DNA of 64,000 nt from Acinetobacter defluvii (GTDB taxonomy: Bacteria > Pseudomonadota > Gammaproteobacteria > Pseudomonadales > Moraxellaceae). The position numbers were made by a program, and so were the translations under genes. A model generated the notes under the pieces. The model did no database searches. It had not been told where the DNA came from and saw only the letters and a list, made by a program, of their open reading frames with translations. The stretch's first letter is position 1. Every line of letters starts with the position of its first letter. The stretch covers positions 992,001-1,056,000 of the forward strand of contig NZ_CP029397.2 of assembly GCF_001704615.3 (NCBI RefSeq). Direction: 5' to 3'. Shown here in pieces: positions 29,348 through 37,992 of the stretch.

Positions 29348-29947
29348 ATGTATGTTCTGAAAATGAGTACACAAAAAAAATTAACCACTCAAGAAGTCAT
29401 TCGACTGGAACGTGATTTGGCGAAATTTGCCAATATGATGGACTCAGTTGTGCGTATTCCTTTTACCAAGCAAGGCGTGGGGGCGGATGCTGCACTGAGT
29501 ACCATTCCTGTCGCAGGGGATGTGGCTGGTTTTATTTTGACTTGTTATGCTATCTACAAAGCCAAACAATTGGGCGTGCCTCAGTCCAAGCTGAATGGCG
29601 TTCTGAAACTTGCAATGATGGATGCTGTGGTTGGGTTTATTCCTGTACTTGGGACTTTATTTGATATTTTTATTCGTCCAAGCCGAAAAGCATTAGATCT
29701 AGTCCATGAACATATCCAAACAGAATATCAAATCAAAACAGAAGATCATGTGATTCATCCATTTTTACATGAACGCTTAGAGCAAAAACAACAACACTCT
29801 GCATTTTGGCGTAACCCAGTGGTTGCTTGGCTATGGATTCATATTCCAGATTTACTTGGTATAGTAGTTTTCATTTTAATCGGTCTGGCGATGTGGTTTG
29901 GACTGAGTTGGTTATGGGAGGTATATCAAACATGGTCTCAGCATTAA
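29348..29947 (+). CDS. DUF4112 membrane protein
   Basis: 199-residue protein of the DUF4112 family, whose function is unknown. The family core runs from LAKFMDS-like text to the end of the second hydrophobic region, with GADAALSTIPVAGDVAG and GFIPVLGTLFDIFIRPSRKA. A C-terminal membrane helix is at about 173-195. An internal ATG (MSTQKK, 29363) is an alternative start. The gene follows mgtE by 78 bp and ends before a terminator, so it may share the mgtE transcript. Confidence 0.85.
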   Translation: MYVLKMSTQKKLTTQEVIRLERDLAKFANMMDSVVRIPFTKQGVGADAALSTIPVAGDVAGFILTCYAIYKAKQLGVPQSKLNGVLKLAMMDAVVGFIPVLGTLFDIFIRPSRKALDLVHEHIQTEYQIKTEDHVIHPFLHERLEQKQQHSAFWRNPVVAWLWIHIPDLLGIVVFILIGLAMWFGLSWLWEVYQTWSQH

Positions 29948-30071
29948 TTCATTGACATCTAGTATATTTGATTAAACTTGTTCCTCACTTGGAATTGCTT
30001 AACAAGAAAGCGATGAGTATCAACTATTATAAAAAGAGCCATTTCTTTTAAGATGAGGTTTTAAAATAGCC

Positions 30072-30095
30072 AAGCTTCCCGAAGGAAGCTTTTTA
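30072..30095. terminator. Intrinsic terminator between the DUF4112 gene and htpX
   Basis: AAGCTTCC / GGAAGCTT perfect stem with a CGAA loop and a TTTTTAT tail on the plus strand. It lies between convergent genes. Confidence 0.85.
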
Positions 30096-30128
30096 TAATT
30101 TCAACATCATCGTTTGATGAAATCTATA

Positions 30129-31034
30129 TTAAGGTACGTTGAGTTGACGTAAAGCAGCAACACGTTGCTCAATGCTTGGGTGAGTTTGGAACAGTGCAGC
30201 CAAACTAAAACCTTGTTCTTTCCCTTCCGCAATCGCAAATGCTTTCATTTCTTTTGGCATTTGATCAGGCATTTCCGATTCTGCTTGTAAGCGTAACAAT
30301 GCAGAAATCATGGCTTCCTTACCTGCTAAACGTGCACCCGCTTCGTCAGCGCGATATTCACGATAACGAGAAAACCACATCACAATCGCTGAGGCTAAGA
30401 TACCAAACACAATATCAAGCACAATAGAAATAATGAAGTAAGCCATACCGGGTGCTTCGCCATCTTCACGGCCAAAGACATTACGGTCAATAAAATCACC
30501 TACCACACGAGCAAAGAACATCACGAAAGCGTTCACAACACCTTGAATCAAGGATAATGTCACCATGTCACCATTAGCAACGTGGCCAATCTCATGGGCA
30601 AGTACAGCGCGTAGCTCATCTTTATTCATACGCTCAAGCAAGCCCGTGGACACTGAAACGAGCGCATCGTTTTTATTCCAACCTGTTGCAAAGGCATTGG
30701 ATTGATAAGAAGGGAAGATCCCGACATCTGGCATTTTAATTCCAGAACGTTGAGCAAGTTGAGCAACCTCTTGAATTAACCATGCTTCGGCTTGGTTACG
30801 AGGTGCATTGGGATCAATTAATTCAGTACCTGTTGTTTTTAATGCCATCCATTTAGACATAAACAGTGAGATGAGAGAGCCCACCATACCAAAAACAAAA
30901 CAGATGACTAATAGGTTGCCTAAGTTTAGACCGCCAGCGCCGTGGTAACTACCAACACCTAAAACCGATAGGAGAATGCCAGCTACAACCAGTACTGCGA
31001 GGTTGGTAAGCAAGAACAAACCAATCCGCATCAT
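30129..31034 (-). CDS. htpX: Membrane zinc metalloprotease HtpX
   Basis: Heat-shock-type membrane protease that helps degrade misfolded membrane proteins. 301 residues. The N-terminus [19 protein letters not shown] matches E. coli HtpX. The zinc-binding HEIGH is at about residue 142, with the third ligand glutamate in [10 protein letters not shown]. Four membrane segments. The ATG at 31034 is chosen for its AAGAGGA eight bases upstream and family start; the longer frame from 31088 is not supported. Confidence 0.95.
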   Translation of the reverse strand: MMRIGLFLLTNLAVLVVAGILLSVLGVGSYHGAGGLNLGNLLVICFVFGMVGSLISLFMSKWMALKTTGTELIDPNAPRNQAEAWLIQEVAQLAQRSGIKMPDVGIFPSYQSNAFATGWNKNDALVSVSTGLLERMNKDELRAVLAHEIGHVANGDMVTLSLIQGVVNAFVMFFARVVGDFIDRNVFGREDGEAPGMAYFIISIVLDIVFGILASAIVMWFSRYREYRADEAGARLAGKEAMISALLRLQAESEMPDQMPKEMKAFAIAEGKEQGFSLAALFQTHPSIEQRVAALRQLNVP

Positions 31035-31290
31035 TGAGAAAATCCTCTTAATAATAAAAATAACATGATTTATAAAATATAAATCCAAAATGAAATATGA
31101 GGATTATCCTATGAAAATTCAAGAAGGATTGAAAAAATCTATACTAAGAAATTAGCTTTAATTTTGCTATCAGTAGAGTAAGATAAAAAAATAGCCGAAA
31201 TTATTCGACTATTATTTTTTAATTCTCTCATCTAGAGAAATAGCTTTATTTTTAGATCATTTATTTAAGACATCATTTTCAAGTGATCTT

Positions 31291-32184
31291 TTAATTGGAT
31301 ATATAGATTCGAGCAGATGCAGTCGCATGGTTGGTTGAATAAGAACCTGCAGGCGCATCCGTAAAACTATTACCATCGCTTGCTACAATAATCTGACGCT
31401 GTGAATATTGTGATTTTGCAATCGTATTTTCACTTGGTGCATTGTAATTGCTTGATTGTGCGATAACTTGACCTTGTGAAGAAGTATTTGTGGTTGAATT
31501 ACTGCTTGGGTTTGAATTGCTCGTTGTTGTCAAGCCTACGCCACCAGCGTATAAGTTATTGTAACGACTGGATACTCGTCTGACATAGTCTTGTGTTTCA
31601 CGAAATGGGGGAATGCCGCCATATTTTGCAACATTCCCTTCACCAGCATTATAACCTGCAAGTGCCAATGATGTATTGCCATTAAAGCGTTTAAGTAGCC
31701 ATGCTAAATACCGTGCACCTGCAAAAATATTTTGTTGGGGATCATAGGAATTAGATACATTAAAACGCCGTGCTGTGGCTGGCATCAGCTGCATCAAACC
31801 TTGCGCACCGACAGGAGAGCGAGCATTTGCATTAAATCCTGATTCAGTGTGCATTACCGCTTTAATTAAGCCTTCAGAAACGCCATGTGCCGCAGCAGCT
31901 TGTTGAATGATGTGGTCATAAGCATTTTTATTACGACTATAGCTTGGTAATACCGAGGCTTCTGAACTGCCCCAATTGCTATAACTATGAATATTACTGT
32001 CTGGATAATACGTAACTTTGACTTTTTGCAGTGAGCGATCAGAACTTTTTTTGTTGGTCAGTAGGGTACTGCCTTGTTGATCTTTGTAAATATAAATTTG
32101 TCCCGCATAGCTTGAAGTCGCTAAAATCCCCAGATTTAAGCAAAGCCCACAAGAGACTATCGATGTACGGATAAAGTTTCTCAT
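31291..32184 (-). CDS. Periplasmic lytic transglycosylase (SLT domain)
   Basis: Peptidoglycan-cleaving lysozyme-like protein, 297 residues. Signal peptide at about 1-28 (ending SSYA), then a short DUF4124-like segment (GQIYIYKDQQGSTLL). The SLT domain runs from about 85 to 205: catalytic Glu in HTESGFNANARSPVGAQGLM, then LMPATA and the AGYNAGEGNV motif. The C-terminal tail is Ser/Asn/Thr-rich and looks disordered. Start at ATG 32184 rather than TTG 32226. Stand-alone gene. Confidence 0.9.
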   Translation of the reverse strand: MRNFIRTSIVSCGLCLNLGILATSSYAGQIYIYKDQQGSTLLTNKKSSDRSLQKVKVTYYPDSNIHSYSNWGSSEASVLPSYSRNKNAYDHIIQQAAAAHGVSEGLIKAVMHTESGFNANARSPVGAQGLMQLMPATARRFNVSNSYDPQQNIFAGARYLAWLLKRFNGNTSLALAGYNAGEGNVAKYGGIPPFRETQDYVRRVSSRYNNLYAGGVGLTTTSNSNPSSNSTTNTSSQGQVIAQSSNYNAPSENTIAKSQYSQRQIIVASDGNSFTDAPAGSYSTNHATASARIYISN

Positions 32185-32454
32185 TTTAATATTATATTTT
32201 TCCCCAATTTGCTTGGAGTTTAGCAAAGTTCGGCTAGGAGTAAAACCTTGAATTGATTTTTATCAAGACAAATAGAAAAAATCAAGTCTCAACTGATCTG
32301 CAAATAATCAAAAAAAATTAATTTTATTTTTTTATTTTAGAGCTCTTGACTATTATAACTGTTTGAAATTTATTTAAAAAAATAACTGGTTAAAAAATAC
32401 ACAATCCAAAGAGAAAGCCCATCTCTTCGGCTATATCGTTTGTCAAGCCCTCAA

Positions 32455-32499
32455 CAATCCACAATTTTATCCACAGGTTTTGTGGAAAACTGTGGAAAA
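32455..32499. promoter_or_regulatory. Cluster of DnaA-box-like motifs
   Basis: Within 45 bases there is one perfect consensus box TTATCCACA at 32467-32475. Two boxes TTTTCCACA (consensus TTWTNCACA) lie on the minus strand at 32481-32489 and 32491-32499. A weaker CAATCCACA is at 32455-32463. The surrounding 490-base gene-free region is AT-rich. This could be a DnaA-binding regulatory or titration site. CCACA / TGTGG could also simply form a small hairpin. Confidence 0.5.
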
Positions 32500-32674
32500 G
32501 TTTAAAAGATAAGCACTTAGCACGTATTTTGTACACGATCTATTATTTTATCCTGCGAGGTACGACAGTTGCATGACAAAATCGCATTATTGTAAAAAAC
32601 AAAAATCTTTAGATGTTATATACCCACAAATCGGCTAAAATTGTGCAGCATTTTTATTTGGGTAATTTTCCTCT

Positions 32675-33583
32675 ATGTACTCGCCAGTTGAGTCCGATCA
32701 AGGATTTAATTTCAAACCAGAACTTCCTACAAGTTCAGCTTATTATCGCTTGTTAAAAAAACTTCGTCGTCAAGTAGGTCATGCAATTCGTGATTTTAAA
32801 ATGATTGAGGATGGCGATAAAGTCATGGTCTGTGTTTCTGGAGGAAAGGACAGTTACACATTACTTGATATTTTGTTGCAATTTAAACGTATTGCACCGA
32901 TTCACTTTGATGTGGTTGCAGTGAATCTGGATCAAAAACAGCCCGGCTTCCCTGAAGATGTTTTACCAAAGTTTATGGAAGAAAATAACATTCCTTATTA
33001 TATTTTGGAAAAAGATACTTACAGCATCACTAAGCGTTTAACCCCTGAAGGAAAAACATACTGTGCAGTATGTTCTCGTTTGCGTCGTGGCTCACTCTAT
33101 GGTTTCGCCCAAGAAATTGGTGCCACCAAAGTGGCTTTAGGTCATCACCGTGATGACATCATGGCAACCTTCTTTTTGAATCTATTTCATGGTGGTAGCT
33201 TAAAAGCAATGCCACCAAAACTGTTATCTTCGGATAAAAAGAATATTTTGATTCGTCCACTGGCGTATGTGGAAGAAAAAGACATTATTAAATATGCTGA
33301 AATGCGTAAATTCCCGATTATTCCGTGTAATTTGTGTGGTTCTCAGGAAAACTTACAACGTGCCATGATCAATGACATGTTACGTGAGTGGGATAAACAA
33401 TATCCAAAACGCTTGCACAGTATTTTTGGTGCCATGCAAAATGTATCGCCCTCACAATTGGCTGACCGTGACTTATTTGACTTTGAAGCACTCGATTCAC
33501 AACGTGAATTTGATATGAAATGTGACACTGAAGAGTCTAAAAAACGTTTAGATGTTGTAAATTTAAGTTTTGCAGCAGATTAA
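32675..33583 (+). CDS. ttcA: tRNA 2-thiocytidine(32) synthetase
   Basis: Iron-sulfur enzyme that thiolates cytidine 32 of certain tRNAs. 302 residues. PP-loop [11 protein letters not shown] (about 54-64) activates the base with ATP; cluster-binding cysteines are in [10 protein letters not shown] (about 129) and NLCGSQ (about 215). Substrates include tRNA-Arg and tRNA-Ser species, of which genes lie elsewhere in this window. Own promoter region with the DnaA-box cluster upstream. Confidence 0.96.
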   Translation: MYSPVESDQGFNFKPELPTSSAYYRLLKKLRRQVGHAIRDFKMIEDGDKVMVCVSGGKDSYTLLDILLQFKRIAPIHFDVVAVNLDQKQPGFPEDVLPKFMEENNIPYYILEKDTYSITKRLTPEGKTYCAVCSRLRRGSLYGFAQEIGATKVALGHHRDDIMATFFLNLFHGGSLKAMPPKLLSSDKKNILIRPLAYVEEKDIIKYAEMRKFPIIPCNLCGSQENLQRAMINDMLREWDKQYPKRLHSIFGAMQNVSPSQLADRDLFDFEALDSQREFDMKCDTEESKKRLDVVNLSFAAD

Positions 33584-33806
33584 GCACTTTTGCTATTTTA
33601 ATGAGCAAATCAGACATTTATATTGAAATGAATGTCTGATTTTTAAAAATAAAACGATAAAATCAATAAAAATAGAACAGTCAGTACAAAAAACTTTAGC
33701 CTAAATTGAAATTATCATGTTATAACCTTAAACAAGCGAAAAGCTTCATGATGTTGTTTGGATAGACAACACAATAAATGAATAAATAATTTTTTGAGGA
33801 ATGAAC

Positions 33807-34190
33807 ATGCCTGCATTTTTAACTGATGATTGGTTTGCAACTGTAGAAAAACTGACTGCGGAAGCGGGTGATCTTAATTTACCGCCTGCGTTGGCAAATC
33901 TTGCAATCAACCTTGTTGTTGCTGATGATAATGGCAATACTGAAATGTCTTTAGACGGTGGTAAAATCGTAAAAGGCTTATCTTCAAATGCAAAAACTAC
34001 CTTGAATATGGATGGCGAAACCCTTCGTAAAGTATTCTTAGAATTTGATATGGCTGCTGCAATGCAAGCCTTCATGACTGGCAAAATCAAAGTTCAAGGT
34101 GATATGTCACAATTAATGGCATTACAAACTGCAAAACCAAGCCAAGAACAAAAAGATTTATTCAAAAAAGTACTTGAGCAAACTGCTTAA
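33807..34190 (+). CDS. SCP2 sterol-binding domain protein
   Basis: Small soluble protein of 127 residues made almost wholly of an SCP2 lipid-binding fold, with the typical end MTGKIKVQGDMSQLMALQ. Likely binds a lipid or acyl chain; its ligand is unknown. GAGGA lies six bases before the ATG at 33807, which is why the ATG at 33801, directly abutting that sequence, was rejected. Single-gene unit with a strong terminator. Confidence 0.88.
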   Translation: MPAFLTDDWFATVEKLTAEAGDLNLPPALANLAINLVVADDNGNTEMSLDGGKIVKGLSSNAKTTLNMDGETLRKVFLEFDMAAAMQAFMTGKIKVQGDMSQLMALQTAKPSQEQKDLFKKVLEQTA

Positions 34191-34201
34191 GACTAGGTTT
34201 G

Positions 34202-34235
34202 AAAAAAAGGGCTTACGTTGTGTAAGCCTTTTTTT
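34202..34235 (+). terminator. Intrinsic terminator of the SCP2 gene
   Basis: GGCTTAC / GTAAGCC stem with five-base loop, flanked by runs of A and T, so it may also serve the convergent transglycosylase gene. Confidence 0.9.
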
Positions 34236-34252
34236 ATGTCAGTAGATCAAAA

Positions 34253-35365
34253 CTAAATGGTCATCAAAGTCGGTGTGTTTTTAATATGTTCTAAATAGCT
34301 ACGAATACGTGTGACATATTGTACCGCTTGCTTATAACGACCATTGCGTGCTTGATTGTTACTTAAAAACTCATACATATTAATCCAATCATTTGGGTTT
34401 TTACCTTGTGATTTCAAACGCTTTTGAATCGCATCTACAGCACCAGGTCCCATATTGTAAGCAATCAAAGCATACCAATGACGATCAGGATTTTGAATAT
34501 AAGCATAACGATTAAGCATTTGATTAAAATACTTTGCACCACCTTGTATGCTTTGAGTCGGATCTGTTCGATTAGAAACCCCCATCGCACGTGCAGTCGC
34601 ATTGGTTAACATCATCAAACCACGTACACCCGTCGGAGAAACGGAGTCAGGTTTTAGATAAGACTCTTGATAACCAATGGCAGCAAGTAAATGCCAATCC
34701 ATATCATACTGCTTTGCAGTTTTTTTGAAACTGGCTTGATAGATAGGCAAACGTTGCTTTAGATCACGTTGAATCACATTCCAGTCATTTTGCTTAACGA
34801 CATTACGATTATAAAAAGATGCCAATTGTTGAATTGAACCATTTTGCTTACTTTGGCAAATAAAACCACTCGCAGTTTCAGTGAGTGGATCATCTGCACG
34901 TTTAAATACCCAATTAATTTCAGGATTTAAGCCGTTTTTTTGCAAACTGTTTAAGTCACCACAGGTTGCGGAAAATGACGATAACTTTTTTGCTTCAATT
35001 CGATCAAAAGTTGCGGTGGTAATAGCAAAGTTTACTTTACCTTGCGCAACCATTTTTAAAGCAGCAGCATTATCTGGTACGGTTTTAAAATTTAGCTTTA
35101 CATTTAGACTTTGCGCATAATCTTGTGCTAAATCATAACCAAAACCATGTTGGTATTGACCTTCTTTAAACACAATTGTAGGGCTGGATACTGCTACTAC
35201 GGTTAATGTATTGGTATTAACAACAGTATTGTACTGATTGGTTTTAGTGGCATTAATACTATGAAATGGCATTAAAGCACTGGTTAACACTAAGGCTTTT
35301 AAAGGGAGCGTTGAAAAAAAAGAATCGAAGTTTATCCTCGATCCAGACGTTGAATTACTGTGCAT
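34253..35365 (-). CDS. MltF-like lytic transglycosylase
   Basis: Peptidoglycan-cleaving enzyme of 370 residues. A signal-anchor-like N-terminus (about 15-40) is followed by a solute-binding-like domain (about 50-150, GYDLAQDYAQSL and GKVNFAITTATFDR) that is shorter than in E. coli MltF. A second part with FICQSKQNGSI leads to the SLT domain (about 235-360): catalytic Glu in YQESYLKPDSVSPTGVRGLM, then AYNMGPGAV. The compressed binding domain suggests altered control rather than loss, since the catalytic region is complete. Confidence 0.88.
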   Translation of the reverse strand: MHSNSTSGSRINFDSFFSTLPLKALVLTSALMPFHSINATKTNQYNTVVNTNTLTVVAVSSPTIVFKEGQYQHGFGYDLAQDYAQSLNVKLNFKTVPDNAAALKMVAQGKVNFAITTATFDRIEAKKLSSFSATCGDLNSLQKNGLNPEINWVFKRADDPLTETASGFICQSKQNGSIQQLASFYNRNVVKQNDWNVIQRDLKQRLPIYQASFKKTAKQYDMDWHLLAAIGYQESYLKPDSVSPTGVRGLMMLTNATARAMGVSNRTDPTQSIQGGAKYFNQMLNRYAYIQNPDRHWYALIAYNMGPGAVDAIQKRLKSQGKNPNDWINMYEFLSNNQARNGRYKQAVQYVTRIRSYLEHIKNTPTLMTI

Positions 35366-35740
35366 GTTGTCTCCGCTACAAGCAATTTATGCCCAAAAAA
35401 GCTGTAGCAAAAGCTACTTGAACTTTTTGAAGTTGATAAATTCAATAAGGGTGGGCAGGCATGGACGTCATTCAAAAAATGACATATGGGAAATTAAAAG
35501 CTTTATGGCTACATCATGATGTGAAGCGATAAAGTACAAAAAATAGACAATTTAAAACATGTGCGAATAATAAAGTTGAAAATTTAAAATGTCAAATTTT
35601 GTGCTAAAAAAAATTATTTTACTGAACATAATTTACTGATTTAATTGGTGAAAAAGTTTTATAATATTTTTATGTGTAGAAAGTGTGCATTTTTTATTTA
35701 AAAATGTAGGAACTTCCTGCTAAAAATATAGGGCGAAATC
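35366..35740. other. Divergent intergenic region, MltF-like gene / greB
   Basis: About 375 AT-rich bases with a short GTAGC / GCTAC hairpin near 35400. A 23-codon frame from 35462 lacks a convincing ribosome site. No gene supported. Confidence 0.4.
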
Positions 35741-36235
35741 ATGAAATCTAATTTAATTACTCGTACAGGACATGATCAATTAGTCGCTGAATTACAACAT
35801 CTATGGCATGAAGAACGTCCTGAAATTACCAAAAAGGTCAACTGGGCTGCAAGTCTTGGAGATCGGAGTGAAAATGCAGATTATCAATATAATAAACAAA
35901 TACTTAGAAAAATAGATCGACGTGTTCGCTATCTAGGAAAGCGTTTAGAAGAGCTAAGAATAATTGACTTTTCTCCTGAACAAGAGGGTAAAGTTTATTT
36001 TGGTGCTTGGGTTGAGATAGAAAATGATTTAGGCGAACAAAAAACAGTTCGAATAGTAGGAGTTGATGAAATTTATGATCATCATCCACAAAATATTTCC
36101 ATTGATTCACCGATGGCACGTGCCATGTTATCAAAACAAGTGGATGATGAATTTGAAGTAATCACCCCATTAGGTAAAAAAAATTGGTATATCAATGCTA
36201 TTCGTTATGAAAAGCCCGAAAACTCATCGATTTGA
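35741..36235 (+). CDS. greB: Transcript cleavage factor GreB
   Basis: Binds the RNA polymerase secondary channel and triggers cleavage of backtracked RNA. 164 residues: an N-terminal coiled coil (about 1-75) with acidic tip GDRSENADYQYNKQILRKID, then a globular FKBP-like domain (SIDSPMARAMLSKQVDDEFE). The YQYNK tip and length favour GreB over GreA. The gene is followed by a tRNA-Ser gene. Confidence 0.95.
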   Translation: MKSNLITRTGHDQLVAELQHLWHEERPEITKKVNWAASLGDRSENADYQYNKQILRKIDRRVRYLGKRLEELRIIDFSPEQEGKVYFGAWVEIENDLGEQKTVRIVGVDEIYDHHPQNISIDSPMARAMLSKQVDDEFEVITPLGKKNWYINAIRYEKPENSSI

Positions 36236-36325
36236 AAGAATCTGATTTTATTTTGAGCATTTAAATCTCTATTTTTAGAAAAACATTTGCCAAGTTCAAT
36301 TTTTATTTATATTATAGCCGCCATT

Positions 36326-36415
36326 GGAAGCGTGGCAGAGCGGTTTAATGCACCGGTCTTGAAAACCGACGAGGGCGCGAGTCCTCCGTGAGTTCGAATC
36401 TCACCGCTTCCGCCA
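36326..36415 (+). tRNA. tRNA-Ser(TGA), plus-strand copy
   Basis: 90 bases with a long variable arm, anticodon loop CTTGAAA, perfect acceptor stem GGAAGCG / CGCTTCC and encoded CCA. Identical base for base to the minus-strand copy at 37805-37894. Confidence 0.97.
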
Positions 36416-36429
36416 AATATCAACGACTT

Positions 36430-36453
36430 AGCCCTGACATTGTCAGGGCTTTG
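36430..36453 (+). terminator. Hairpin terminator after tRNA-Ser
   Basis: AGCCCTGACA / TGTCAGGGCT, 10-bp stem, followed by TTTGTTGTTTC. Confidence 0.75.
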
Positions 36454-36593
36454 TTGTTTCTAGGGTTATGCAACGTAAGCCTGTAGTAAGCATAAAAATA
36501 TAAGTCAAATTTTCTTACAATAGCTCATTTACTGATATAACATTTAAACATAAACCTAAAATAGATTAAGTTTTAGAAAATGTAGAGAATAAA

Positions 36594-37290
36594 ATGGCAG
36601 ACATTTATCATTACCCTCCCGATGTGTTTGAATTGCTTGTTGAGACTATTCCAAGATTAGTTCGAAGTAAGAAAGCTGTGATTCTTTTTCTCCAAGGTGT
36701 CGGAGTTGCTCAAAAAGATTTGAGAGATGTCGCCAGCGTCTTATCTAAAAATCAAGCTTCAATTAATAAATTTGAAAAAGCGCTTGGAAATTAATAGTGT
36801 AAATCAACGCCTTTCTGCACTTTTTAAAATGGATGATAAACCACAGGAACGAGGTAAGTTATTAGAAGGGGTCTTGAATGATTTATTTCGTATTTATGGG
36901 ATTCTTATCCGTGAAGATTTCCGTCGTAAAGATCCCGATACTGCTGTTGTCGTAGAGCAGATTGATGGGGTAATAGAGTTAAATGGGAAAATTCATCTTG
37001 TTGAAATGAAATGGCTTAATTCACCTGTGGGTATAGGTGAATTTTCACCACACTTAGTTCGTTTATTTGGTCGAGCAGATGCTCATGGCATTTTCATTGC
37101 AACAAATGGATATTCTACATCCGTTGTCTCAGAATGTAGGAATGCTCTTAGTCAGAAAACATTGTTTTTATGTTCATTACAAGAATTTGTTATGTTGTTG
37201 CAACGTCAAGATGATCTTGTGGAATTACTGAGTAAAAAATCAAAAACTGCAATTATTGATAAGAATCCATTTCTAGAAATTCTATCTTAA
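36594..37290 (+). pseudogene. Broken restriction endonuclease (Mrr-like catalytic domain)
   Basis: Two overlapping frames give the two ends of one known defence protein family. The first frame (36594-36794) gives the N-terminal module starting MADIYHYPPDVFELLVETIP and running to NKFEK. The second, in another frame, continues from about 36782 with the nuclease part: KRGK-like ERGKLLEGVLNDLF, the catalytic stretch EQIDGVIELNGKIHLVEMKW and the usual end AIIDKNPFLEIL. Full-length relatives, as I recall them, have about 100 more residues (a coiled-coil linker) between these parts. An internal deletion with frameshift therefore explains the gene. The PD-(D/E)xK residues (Asp, Glu, Lys) are intact, but no fused product can be made without frameshifting. 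Confidence 0.82.
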
Positions 37291-37318
37291 ATTATTAAAT
37301 AGGTATGAAGTGTAGATA

Positions 37319-37498
37319 TTAATCGTGCCTAGTATCGTCAACTAATTGTTGTTGATGTGGTACAGCAATCGCTTCCCATTCATCATAAGACAAGATAGGT
37401 GGAAAAGCGGCTACTAACCGAATAGTAGTCGCTTTGTTCTTTCTATGGATTTCGACTTTAGCTAAACGCCTTTGAAAGTCTTTTAATACCTTAGCCAT
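37319..37498 (-). CDS. Short hypothetical protein or remnant (59 aa)
   Basis: Open frame beginning MAKVLKDFQRRLAKVEIHRK with an aliphatic middle and acidic end. A longer version would start at GTG 37513. No ribosome site is clear and the family is not recognised. It lies inside the tRNA-Ser-bounded segment, so it may be a leftover of a mobile or defence cassette. Confidence 0.4.
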   Translation of the reverse strand: MAKVLKDFQRRLAKVEIHRKNKATTIRLVAAFPPILSYDEWEAIAVPHQQQLVDDTRHD

Positions 37499-37764
37499 TA
37501 TCGGTATGACCACAGTTAGGGTTAGGGTATTGTGCCCATGGTTGCCCCTGTAGCATCGTTTTAACTGTTATTGGTAAAGCAGGGGGGGTACATAGTCGCT
37601 AAATGGGTGTAATGGGCTATTTAGCTTTTCTTCAAGCTTTGCAAAAATAGCGGTTTAATAAATACTTCTTCAAGTTCATTGCTAGAAGCATATAACACCA
37701 TCTGATCAAAGCTTAACAAATATAATATTTGAGGGGGATGGTTGTGGGGTAAATCTACGGGCAA

Positions 37765-37798
37765 TAAAAAAGCTCTTGTAAAAACAAGAGCTTTTTTA
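37765..37798. terminator. Hairpin terminator beside the minus-strand tRNA-Ser
   Basis: AAAAAGCTCTTGT and ACAAGAGCTTTTT arms with an A loop. It lies just beyond the 3' end of the minus-strand tRNA-Ser gene and can work on both strands. Confidence 0.8.
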
Positions 37799-37804
37799 GT
37801 TATT

Positions 37805-37894
37805 TGGCGGAAGCGGTGAGATTCGAACTCACGGAGGACTCGCGCCCTCGTCGGTTTTCAAGACCGGTGCATTAAACCGCTCTGCCACGCTTCC
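37805..37894 (-). tRNA. tRNA-Ser(TGA), minus-strand copy
   Basis: Exact inverted copy of 36326-36415 including CCA. Apart from a few bases after the CCA end (AATA), the flanks do not match, so the repeated unit is essentially the tRNA itself. Confidence 0.97.
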
Positions 37895-37992
37895 ATGTGC
37901 GCCATAATACGAAGCTTTTGCAATTATGACAAGTAAAAAATACAATTAAAGCAACCAAGTGTGTATTGTTTCGTCAAAATCAGCTTTTTATT

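Noticed and set aside
32401..32520. DnaA-box cluster as the chromosomal origin oriC
   Set aside because: None of the usual oriC neighbours (dnaA, dnaN, rpmH, gidB/parA) is present and there are too few boxes; a regulatory or titration site is more likely.
33801..34190. Upstream ATG at 33801 as start of the SCP2 protein
   Set aside because: It directly abuts the GAGGA ribosome site with no spacing; the ATG at 33807 has the right distance.
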